Source of the DNA: Candidatus Methanovirga meridionalis
Lineage (GTDB): Archaea > Methanobacteriota > Methanobacteria > Methanobacteriales > Methanobacteriaceae
NCBI GenBank assembly: GCA_031289325.1
Contig: JAITPS010000273.1
Location: forward strand, 1 to 7,756
Reading direction: 5' to 3'
Length of the DNA: 7,756 bases
Part shown: piece after piece, positions 1 to 5,412 of the stretch
How positions within the stretch are numbered: position 1 is the first letter of the stretch
Layout: every line of letters starts with the position of its first letter
The notes under the pieces: generated by a model
Database searches by the model: none
The model's input: the letters and a program-made list of their open reading frames with translations, nothing else
Told to the model about the DNA's origin: nothing
Position numbers and translations under genes: made by a program

Positions 1-157
1 TGTTTAAGAGTTTCTGGGGAGAAAATCCCACACAACTGGGATTAAAATATTTAACAATATTTCACTGATTTAATTAATGAAGAATAGAGACCCTATCCTG
101 TCGCACTATTATTTTTAAACAGATGAATAAATTCTCAGTAGTTCGTAAAGTAAGTAT
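1..157. other. left flank, no supported gene
   Basis: This is the short sequence left of the IS element. It contains one clear small inverted repeat: a 7-bp stem (AATCCCA at 24-30, TGGGATT at 37-43) with a 6-nt loop. It has no T-tract on the plus strand to make it a convincing terminator. The minus strand can be read as about 20 open codons running off the window edge, too little to name. Before the IS inserted, this DNA was probably continuous with the sequence beyond 1663, that is, downstream of the ATPase/nuclease-like operon. Confidence 0.5.
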
Positions 158-183
158 TATAGTTTAATACGCAAAGTATAAAA
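158..183 (+). repeat. left terminal inverted repeat of the IS
   Basis: The outer 13 bases (158-170, TATAGTTTAATAC) match the reverse complement of 1651-1663 exactly. After two mismatches a further AAAGT matches, and after two more an AAAA, giving 22 of 26. The inner part of this repeat overlaps the TATA box of the transposase. Confidence 0.88.
177..183 (+). promoter_or_regulatory. TATA box of the transposase gene
   Basis: TATAAAA, preceded by GCAAAG, is a good archaeal TATA box. Archaeal start sites lie roughly 25 bases downstream, which falls almost on the ATG at 207. No Shine-Dalgarno sequence precedes that ATG, so the original transposase mRNA was probably leaderless or nearly so. The assignment is inferred from sequence and spacing. 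Confidence 0.6.
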
Positions 184-206
184 GCAATAAAATACAATTA
201 TAAGCT

Positions 207-407
207 ATGGTAAATAAAATTCAGAAAAGAGTTGAAATCCATGTTAAAAAGTCAAAATTAACTAAATGGATTAACAGCAATAAAACGAATCCGGATGTCG
301 TTAAAAAACTATTATTCATCAGATATTTGTACAATGATAAGACTGTTGAGGAAGCAAATGAACTCATGGAAATCAGTTTATCTACTGGTCATAGATGGTT
401 TAGATGA
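207..407 (+). pseudogene. transposase fragment, N-terminal helix-turn-helix
   Basis: A 66-residue reading frame begins at an ATG 24 bases after the TATA box. It is rich in Lys and Asn. The segment from about residue 47 to 66 (VEEANELMEISLSTGHRWFR) has the helix-turn-helix pattern at the start of IS630 transposases, which bind the terminal repeats. The frame ends at TGA 405-407, where an intact protein would continue with W and the next helix. That continuation is found in another frame from about 422. It is therefore the first piece of the broken transposase and not an independent small regulator. Confidence 0.75.
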
Positions 408-544
408 ATGGAATGATGGTGAATTACGAAGGATTACAACCAAAATATAAAAATAGTGGTAGAAAAGCCAATATTAACCTATGAACAGTTTAATAGAACT
501 GGATGAATGGATGAGTCATAAATCATTACTTAAGCACAAGAAAG

Positions 545-643
545 GTGCATGCTTTCATTAAAGAGAATTTCAAGGTTGATTATTCTCTAAAACAAGTCCA
601 CCTAATTGTTCATAAATTAGGATACACATACAAGAAAGCATAA
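545..643 (+). pseudogene. transposase fragment, second winged-helix segment
   Basis: A 32-residue open piece contains FKVDYSLKQVHLIVHKLGYT. This matches the usual IS630 pattern in which Y-S-x-x-x-V-x-x-x-(I/L)-x-x-L-G-(F/Y)-(T/S)-Y lies just before the DDE domain. It is in a different frame from the N-terminal piece and ends at a TAA at 641-643. It helps show that the whole interval is one eroded transposase gene. Confidence 0.7.
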
Positions 644-779
644 TGTTGAACCTTCTAAAAATGCCAAAGAATGCTCAAAGAATATTAAAAAAAAACTAAA
701 AAAATATAACTTGCATGAGTATTTAATTTTTTTAATGGTCGAAGTAGCGACTCAAATATATATCTAATTCACCAACAAC

Positions 780-821
780 TATTTGTAAAAAGTCAAAAAA
801 TATTTGTAAAAAGTCAAAAAA
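780..821 (+). repeat. 21-bp perfect tandem duplication in the transposase relic
   Basis: Positions 780-800 and 801-821 are identical 21-mers (beginning TATTTGTAAAAAGTC). The length is a multiple of three and the copies are perfect. This suggests a recent slippage event in an already dead gene. Confidence 0.9.
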
Positions 822-1144
822 GAATATCATGGTTCAAAATCCAGACAAATTCTCAAGAACTGGTGTAGGATTATCAATCAATCAATGAAAAATCTCTCAT
901 CAGATTCCCACCAAATTCAAGAACAAAAGAAATAATGAAATTTTTCATAGAATCCTGTCCTCTTAAATTCCCAATTATGAACAGAATATAAGTAAACTTA
1001 TCAGATATATTAAAATTAGAATCATGGACTGTTAAAAAATTCATCTTCTCCTAAAAGATGAATCATCGAAGCATGAAAAAGTACTAACAATCATTTATAA
1101 TAAATTATACCCTAAAAAAACTAAAAAAGAGGATTATAAAAGAT

Positions 1145-1609
1145 TTGAAAAACTATGTTGAAAAAGTAAAAATGAGTAAAAAGAAAATAGAAATGAATAC
1201 TAAAAAACTTGAAGAGATGAAAAAAGTCATCTACACAAACTTGTTAAAATCAATTGAATCATTTTTAAAGAATAAAAAACAAATGATTATCGTATTAGAC
1301 AATTATAAAACTCATCATACACTATTAATCACAGAAGCATGCGAATATCTTAATATAAAATTAATTTATCTACCACCCTATTCACCTAAGCTCAACCCAA
1401 TTGAACAAGTGTGGAGAACTGTTAAAAGAGAATTATCCACAGAATTCATCGAGAATGAAGAGTTTTTAGTTGATAGCTTTGAAAAAGTATATTATAAAAA
1501 TGTGGATAAACCTTCATTCACTAAAAATTGGGTTAAAAAGTTTATAATTGGTGTGAATAGTGATTTAATCATTAAAAACATATGTTTAAATGCTGTCATT
1601 CCAGTATAA
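1145..1609 (+). CDS. transposase fragment, C-terminal DDE catalytic half
   Basis: This is the longest open piece of the transposase, 154 codons from a TTG. The same frame is open upstream to about 1088, so the TTG is unlikely to be a true start. A Lys-rich helical stretch (residues 1-48) is followed by IIVLDNYKTHH, whose D52 is the second catalytic Asp. Then comes IYLPPYSPKLNPIEQVWR, whose E87 is the third catalytic acid. The 34 residues between D52 and E87 fit the DD34E spacing of IS630 transposases. The terminal ENWVKKF-like motif (TKNWVKKFI) is also usual for the family. This domain normally cuts and joins the element ends at TA sites. Without the first Asp and the DNA-binding domain it cannot act alone. 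Confidence 0.82.
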   Translation: MKNYVEKVKMSKKKIEMNTKKLEEMKKVIYTNLLKSIESFLKNKKQMIIVLDNYKTHHTLLITEACEYLNIKLIYLPPYSPKLNPIEQVWRTVKRELSTEFIENEEFLVDSFEKVYYKNVDKPSFTKNWVKKFIIGVNSDLIIKNICLNAVIPV

Positions 1610-1637
1610 AATTATTTAGTAAATTATAAATCATTAG

Positions 1638-1663
1638 TTTTGAACTTTCAGTATTAAACTATA
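1638..1663 (-). repeat. right terminal inverted repeat of the IS
   Basis: This is the partner of 158-183. It begins from the outside with TATAGTTTAATAC on the minus strand and ends in TA at 1662-1663. Only 5 bp (1664-1668) separate it from the stop codon of the minus-strand gene at 1669. Confidence 0.88.
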
Positions 1664-1668
1664 TTTCA

Positions 1669-2487
1669 TTATAATTTAATCAATTCATTATATAGGGATT
1701 CAAATTCATTTGATCCTGTAATAATATCTAAATATTCTAAATTAAAGTCTTTAATCCTTTGAATATTAAAAATATCTTGTTTACAATCTTTTGATTCATG
1801 TTGATACTTTCTTGTATTTGATTTATTAGGATAATTATCTGATCGTTTATAATTATTATAAACTAAATAGAAAGAAAACTTACAATTAAATAGAAAGGAT
1901 TTTAACTCATTAATATTGTCATATTTTTTACCATTTTTTTTATAATATTCAATAATATACATATTAGGAATTATAGAATATATACTTTCATAAACTTTTA
2001 ATTTTAAAGATATCTTTTCTCCGTTCCTTAATTTTTTCACAATTTTATTATAATCCTCTTTTTCCATCTGATCCTCATAATTAGATAATTTATCAATTTC
2101 ATGAAAAGAAATTTTTGCAGGATCAGCACAATTATAATTTTTAAATTCAAATAAAAAGAAATGACAATCTTTTTTGTAGAATTTAACATATAAAGCATCC
2201 ACACTTTTATGTTGAAAATCAGCTTTGCATTTATTGTATTTATTACTACATTTACTACATTTTTTTCGTAAACACGGAATTTTCTTAGAAGTACACTGCT
2301 TAACAACATCATCTAAAGAAATCATTAAAATATCATTATTAAAAACACAAGAATTTGATGTGCTGGGGAATTTATTAGCATCAGAAACAGATATTTCACT
2401 TATAGTCTTGTAAAAAGTTCTATCTGATTCAAAATTACTTATACATTCTTTAAAACTATCTAATTCAAAACTAATAATTATCCCCAT
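1669..2487 (-). CDS. uncharacterised Cys-cluster protein, possible PD-(D/E)XK nuclease, partner of the ATPase
   Basis: I do not recognise the family of this 272-residue protein. A cysteine cluster lies at residues 65-87 (C65, C72, C77, C80, C87; core CLRKKCSKCSNKYNKC) and could bind zinc. It is followed by D97-A-L-Y-V and, 16 residues on, a hydrophobic strand ending in E114-F-K116 (FFLFEFKN). A strand ending in E-x-K behind an Asp is the pattern of PD-(D/E)XK nucleases, and a helix near residues 160-172 (LKLKVYESI) could complete the core. The nuclease idea is an inference from this short pattern. There is no signal peptide or membrane segment. The ATG overlaps the last 17 nt of the ATPase gene and has no spaced Shine-Dalgarno site, so it is probably translated by coupling. 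The next internal Met is at residue 55, which supports this start. An effector partner of the ATPase is the likely role; an HNH-like zinc fold is the main alternative. Confidence 0.8.
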   Translation of the reverse strand: MGIIISFELDSFKECISNFESDRTFYKTISEISVSDANKFPSTSNSCVFNNDILMISLDDVVKQCTSKKIPCLRKKCSKCSNKYNKCKADFQHKSVDALYVKFYKKDCHFFLFEFKNYNCADPAKISFHEIDKLSNYEDQMEKEDYNKIVKKLRNGEKISLKLKVYESIYSIIPNMYIIEYYKKNGKKYDNINELKSFLFNCKFSFYLVYNNYKRSDNYPNKSNTRKYQHESKDCKQDIFNIQRIKDFNLEYLDIITGSNEFESLYNELIKL

Positions 2488-3832
2488 CCTTAACTTTTGA
2501 AATATTTCGAACTTTTATTTTACCTCTTATTTCATCTAATTTATCATAAGGATCACCTAAATGATTATAGATTTTCACAAGATCAGATTGTTCAACAGGA
2601 TTAATATTAAATTTAGATGGATTTTCATCAGAATTTTCTGTTAAATAATAGTTAACAGTATCATGAACTTCATAATACATGGAATATGTATCAATAGCTT
2701 CTATAAACTGAGGACTATGAGAATTAATATAAAATGCAATATCATTTTCTTTAGATAGTAAAACAATAATTTCAGCCAATTTAAGTTGCCATTCTGGATG
2801 TAGATGAACCTCAGGTTCATCCATAATAATAAGGCTATTAGTATCCAACTCTTTATATATTAACGATTGAATGATTCCTATTGATTTTTCACCAGCAGCA
2901 GTATTTTTAATAGCAAAATCTTCATCTCCTTTTTTAAATCTAAAGTCATTTATTTTATCATCATAATATATTGTTCCATCGATGACATCGTTAATCATTT
3001 TTTTAAGGTTAAGGTTACTTTCCTTTGAAAAGTTCCAATCAGGTTCATTCTGCGATTTTAACCTTCTTAGAAGCGATTGATGATGGAAATAATAGGATTG
3101 ATTATAAAATGGTCGAGAAGGTATTCTAAATAAAGATTTGTAAAAATCAAATAAGTAAGGAGTGTCAATATAAAAAACATCATTAATTAGAAAACCTTTA
3201 TTTTTATACTTTAATTCTCCTATGCCAATAGGAAAAGAAGACTCAAATTCAAAAATATCATTCTCATATAATTTAACCCATGATTCACCTTGATTAATTA
3301 AATTTTCTTTTTTATTTCCAAATTCATATTCAATCAATGATTTTAAAAGTTCAGAATAATATTCATTAGAATTACTTTCTTTTAAATTCCAAGCGATTTT
3401 AATATCTTTAAACCTTTTTTCAATGCCATTGGATTCTAAATAATTTAAGGCTTCTAAATATTTATCAAAATCTTCAATTATTTTATTTAAAGCTATTTTT
3501 TCCTCATCAATAATAAAATTAAAATCATTTATCAAAGCTTTTAATACATTTGAACTTTTTTTTAAATTTGAGTAATTTTCACTCTCAAAAGAATCAATGT
3601 TATTTAATTTCATAAATATGTCATGATTAAAACGTTTTAAGCTGGAAATAAATTTATCATCGTATAAAAACTTTTCTTCATCAGATAAGGTTATTAAAAA
3701 GGAATAAAGTAACTTACTTGATGTGGTTTTACCACTGGCATTTTTACCTGCAATAATATTGATTTTATTTATTTTAATCTCTGCTTTATTAATTATTCCA
3801 ATATTTTTTATCTCCAATATTAAATCTTTCAT
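2471..3832 (-). CDS. AAA family ATPase (ABC/OLD/AbiEii-like), first gene of a two-gene operon
   Basis: This 453-residue cytoplasmic ATPase belongs to the SMC/RecF/OLD-like group annotated as AAA_15/AAA_21. Walker A is GKNASGKTT at residues 29-37, right after an N-terminal strand (LILEIKNIGIINKAEIKIN) typical of the group. Residues 45-300 are a charged, mostly helical insert. The ABC-type signature is TAAGEKS at 311-317, Walker B is LIIMDEPEVHLHPEW at 334-348, and the switch-histidine segment is NSHSPQF at 370-376. All ATP-site residues look intact. About 75 residues follow without a recognisable TOPRIM domain, so it is not a full OLD or GajA nuclease. Members of this group often pair with a nuclease or toxin in anti-phage systems. 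The overlapping downstream gene fits that arrangement. The start has a strong GGATGGGGGG ribosome site. A defence role is inferred. Confidence 0.9.
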   Translation of the reverse strand: MKDLILEIKNIGIINKAEIKINKINIIAGKNASGKTTSSKLLYSFLITLSDEEKFLYDDKFISSLKRFNHDIFMKLNNIDSFESENYSNLKKSSNVLKALINDFNFIIDEEKIALNKIIEDFDKYLEALNYLESNGIEKRFKDIKIAWNLKESNSNEYYSELLKSLIEYEFGNKKENLINQGESWVKLYENDIFEFESSFPIGIGELKYKNKGFLINDVFYIDTPYLFDFYKSLFRIPSRPFYNQSYYFHHQSLLRRLKSQNEPDWNFSKESNLNLKKMINDVIDGTIYYDDKINDFRFKKGDEDFAIKNTAAGEKSIGIIQSLIYKELDTNSLIIMDEPEVHLHPEWQLKLAEIIVLLSKENDIAFYINSHSPQFIEAIDTYSMYYEVHDTVNYYLTENSDENPSKFNINPVEQSDLVKIYNHLGDPYDKLDEIRGKIKVRNISKVKDGDNY

Positions 3833-3835
3833 TTT

Positions 3836-3845
3836 CCCCCCATCC
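3836..3845 (-). promoter_or_regulatory. Shine-Dalgarno site of the ATPase gene
   Basis: On the minus strand GGATGGGGGG ends 3 bases before the ATG at 3832. It is unusually G-rich for this AT-rich DNA and fixes the start codon. Confidence 0.75.
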
Positions 3846-3867
3846 TATTATTTTTCTTATTGTTGTA

Positions 3868-3902
3868 CTATTTATTCCTATGGATTAATGTATGTTATAT
3901 GG
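3868..3902 (-). promoter_or_regulatory. candidate promoter of the ATPase/nuclease-like operon
   Basis: Two TATA-like sites are present on the minus strand: GAATAAATAGT (3868-3878) and CCATATAACAT (3892-3902). The nearer one would start transcription about 16 bases before the ATG and still include the ribosome site, so it is preferred. No other promoter is needed for the second gene. The AT-rich repeat element E1 starts just upstream, at 3908. Confidence 0.45.
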
Positions 3903-3907
3903 TCATT

Positions 3908-4365
3908 ATGGAAAAGTTCTTAAAATTTGAATAATAAATTTTTCTATTAAATAAATGTTTTTATTAAATTATTTAATTTTAAATATTAATTTATAAAAAC
4001 CTATAATTTCAAATAATATAATTATATTTTAATTAATATAAAATAATTTTAATAAATATAAATAAATTTTAATTAATATTTTTTAAAAATAATATTTAAT
4101 TTCAAATATTGGTTTATAAAAACTCTATAATTTTAAATTTTTAATTAATATAAAATAATTTTAATAAATATAAATAAATTTTAATTAATATTTTTTAATA
4201 ATATTTAATTTCACAATATTTAATTTCACAAATATTAGTTTATAAAAACTCTATAATTTTAAATTTTTAATTAATATAAATAATTTTAATTTAATGTCTT
4301 TTAATAATATTGCTTTTAAAAAAATTATTTTTAAAAAAATTATTTATTAAGAACTTTATCAAAAC
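3908..4365. repeat. AT-rich dispersed repeat element E1
   Basis: This non-coding element is almost pure A/T. Its two ends carry related inward-facing sequences: ATGGAAAAGTTCTTAAA at 3908-3924, and on the other strand GATAAAGTTCTTAATAAAT near 4342-4360. This gives it a MITE-like outline. Its left part is repeated in inverted orientation at 5225-5372 (17-nt and 29-nt identical blocks). Its right part is repeated in inverted orientation from 7587 (36 of 38 bases). Internally it holds three copies of a unit of about 125 bp. No open reading frame is supported. Whether it is mobile, recombinational debris or a functional intergenic element cannot be told from the window. Confidence 0.75.
3990..4300. 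repeat. about 125-bp tandem repeats inside E1
   Basis: The marker TTTATAAAAAC-C/T-CTATAATTT starts at about 3990, 4113 and 4239, a spacing of 123 and 126 bp. A 60-nt block at 4027-4086 recurs without a mismatch at 4139-4198, and a shortened third copy follows from 4265. Near 4210-4229 a short internal duplication (AATATTTAATTTCACA) adds to the length difference. Confidence 0.8.
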
Positions 4366-4460
4366 AAATATGGTTTAAAATCAAATTTTTTACAATTTAA
4401 AAACTTTAGTTTTTGAAGTTCGAGAATATGGTTTGTCAAAAATCAGATGATAATTTAAAT

Positions 4461-4492
4461 TTTTCCATGTTTATCCTTTTCCATGTTTATCC
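4461..4492 (+). repeat. 16-bp perfect tandem duplication
   Basis: TTTTCCATGTTTATCC occurs twice head to tail, at 4461-4476 and 4477-4492. It lies at the end of the possible coding relic on the minus strand and shifts its frame. Confidence 0.9.
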
Positions 4493-4578
4493 TCCAATTT
4501 CTCTTTTGAAGATCCAAATACATTTTCACCCCAGACCCAGTTTTCATAAGTCTTTTTCAAATCTTTTAGAAATACATC
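4471..4578 (-). pseudogene. possible coding relic, unidentified
   Basis: The minus strand has 35 open codons with a protein-like composition, including LKKTYENWVWGENVFGSSK. Two Trp codons and Gly codons in DNA this AT-rich suggest former coding sequence. An in-frame TGA lies just upstream (4579-4581) with more plausible codons before it (LQLSGDF). The 16-bp duplication disrupts its downstream end. I do not recognise the family. It may be another eroded gene of the same island as the R-M relic on the same strand. Confidence 0.3.
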
Positions 4579-4741
4579 TCAAAAATCCCCTGACAATTGC
4601 AAGCACAACTTTCAACACAACCCAATAAAAAATATTAAATATAATGGAGAAATGCAATAGATTTTTAATTAAATTTAGGAGAAAAACTAAATTAAAGAAA
4701 TCGAATAATGGAATATAAAGAAAAAATTTATGAATACCAAG

Positions 4742-5218
4742 TCACAAAAATCTTATAAGGTAGAAAAAAGCAATACTAAAAATAGGTTTTTGGAAATCAT
4801 CTATATGATCTTTTTTTAAATAACCTTTCATTTTCTTATTTTCATAATTTAATTGCCAAAAAACACCATTTACATTTAAATATTCCTTTAATTTTCTATC
4901 TAAAGTTAGAATATAGGAACTATTAAGAACAAAATAGTTAGTATTGTTATCTATAGTAAATGAAGGAATGGAAGCGATTTGCGGCCATATTATTTTTGGT
5001 TTTTCAAAATCATTGTAATAATCTGAAGCATATCTACTAAGTGTATACCATTCATATCTTTTAGTTTTAACTTCTGGTCGTTTAGACAAATCTTCTTTAA
5101 AACTACCTAAATATTTTTCAACATCAGGATTATTTTTTATTTCAAAATTCCATGGAATATACAGCAAATAAATGTTTTGATAATTAATACTCCATCTATT
5201 TATATCTCTTCCACTATG
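4742..5218 (-). pseudogene. relic of a type IIG-like restriction-modification enzyme, TaqI-like C-terminal recognition domain
   Basis: Only the C-terminal target-recognition part of a large restriction-modification methyltransferase remains, about 158 codons. The frame opens at 5218 with HSGRDINRW, then YLLYIPWNFE, LSKRPEVKTKRYEWYTLSRY, FEKPKIIWPQIA and NSSYILTLD. This series (GRDI-x-RW, IPW-x-F, RPE, W-Y-x-L-x-R, PKIIW-x-x-IA) is the hallmark order of the TaqI-like C-terminal specificity domain of Eco57I/TaqI-type enzymes. The methylase motifs (NPPY) and any nuclease domain are absent. A stop (TAA) lies a few codons upstream, where AT-rich element E2 begins. A TTG at 5165-5167 could be called as a start, but homology clearly continues upstream, so it is not a true start. 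The fragment cannot cut or methylate DNA. The family call is firm; the parent enzyme is unknown. Confidence 0.78.
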
Positions 5219-5224
5219 AAAAAT

Positions 5225-5372
5225 TAATTATATTATTTAAAATGAGTTTATATTATTTAAAATTTAAAATTATAGACTTTTATAAAGTGATATTTAAAAT
5301 TAAATAATTTAATAAAAAAAATTTATTATTTTAAAAACTTATTATTTTAAAATTTAAGAACTTTTCCATGAT
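5225..5372. repeat. AT-rich dispersed repeat element E2 (inverted partial copy of E1)
   Basis: Read on the minus strand from about 5372, this segment parallels the left part of E1. A 17-nt block (5353-5369) equals 3908-3924 exactly, and a 29-nt block (5290-5318) equals 3958-3986 exactly, both inverted. Between and beyond them similarity is interrupted by small gaps. E2 ends where the R-M relic begins. It also fills the space downstream of the PurM-like gene. Confidence 0.75.
5314..5340 (-). terminator. possible T-tract terminator of the PurM-like gene
   Basis: On the minus strand, about 75-100 bases after the stop at 5413, a T5 run (about 5334-5338) and a T8 run (5314-5321) follow each other. 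Archaeal intrinsic termination uses T-rich tracts without needing a hairpin, so this is a plausible terminator. The surroundings are T-rich everywhere, which weakens the call. Confidence 0.3.
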
Positions 5373-5412
5373 TATAATATTGTTTTTATTATTTTTATTC
5401 ATGAATATTATC

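Larger units (their letters stand above)
207..1609 (+). pseudogene. IS630-family transposase, broken by frameshifts and stops
   Basis: This was a single transposase gene, now readable only in pieces. Residues 1-66 from 207 form the N-terminal helix-turn-helix domain (VEEANELMEISLSTGHRWFR) and stop at 407. A second piece, with GLQPKYKNSGRKA, lies at 422-484 in another frame. A third, with YSLKQVHLIVHKLGYTYKKA, at 545-643 is the winged second half of the DNA-binding region. Around 895-960 a piece with FPPNSRTKEIMKFF can be read, and around 1050-1150 one with KKTKKEDYKRFEKL. The DDE C-terminus is open from 1145 to 1609. The first catalytic Asp region near 735 is not recognisable. I recall similar intact transposases with a long insert between the first and second Asp in Methanobrevibacter. 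At least five lesions make it non-functional. Confidence 0.85.
158..1663 (+). mobile_element. decayed IS630-family insertion sequence
   Basis: This is an insertion element of about 1.5 kb. It is bounded by imperfect 26-bp terminal inverted repeats (158-183 and 1638-1663, 22 of 26 positions matching). TA lies at both outer ends (158-159 and 1662-1663), as expected for the TA target duplication of the IS630/Tc1/mariner superfamily. The interior is one plus-strand transposase gene, now broken by stops and frameshifts. The ends are better preserved than the gene, so the element is probably immobile unless a related transposase acts in trans. Its right end lies 5 bp past the stop codon of the minus-strand operon, so the two are convergent and the operon's natural downstream sequence has been displaced. 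The family call rests on the C-terminal DDE motif, the inverted ends and the TA dinucleotides. Confidence 0.85.
4366..4741. other. non-coding or decayed spacer between E1 and the R-M relic
   Basis: No intact gene is supported here. It contains a small hairpin at 4399-4414 (AAAAACT, 2-nt loop, AGTTTTT), a 16-bp tandem duplication at 4461-4492 and a possible minus-strand coding relic at 4471-4578. The base composition from 4430 to 4630 is less AT-extreme than in E1, which suggests former coding DNA. Confidence 0.5.

Noticed and set aside
24..43. Hairpin AATCCCA/TGGGATT as a terminator.
   Set aside because: No T-tract follows on the plus strand, only a short mixed run on the minus, and no gene ends next to it.
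1..60. Minus-strand open stretch (SCVGFSPQKLLN) at the window edge as a possible partial gene.
   Set aside because: Only about 20 codons after a stop, cut by the window; too short to assign, although a relic of another transposase is possible.
207..407. Independent small helix-turn-helix regulator.
   Set aside because: Its sequence continues, in other frames, into transposase segments inside the same inverted repeats.
2037..2413. Two short frames inside the nuclease-like gene, one on each strand.
   Set aside because: Both are out-of-frame shadows of the 272-codon gene with no start signals.
3723..3923. A 66-codon hydrophobic plus-strand frame over the ATPase start.
   Set aside because: It is the complement of the ATPase N-terminus and promoter. 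Its hydrophobicity is a by-product of the Lys/Ile-rich opposite strand.
3908..4365. AT-rich tandem repeat region as a replication origin.
   Set aside because: No origin recognition boxes (GC-rich mini-ORB motifs) and no cdc6/orc gene nearby. Related copies elsewhere in the window favour a dispersed repeat.
4413..4628. A 71-codon plus-strand frame.
   Set aside because: It crosses the 16-bp duplication and has no ribosome site or recognisable motif. The minus strand is the more protein-like reading in its middle.
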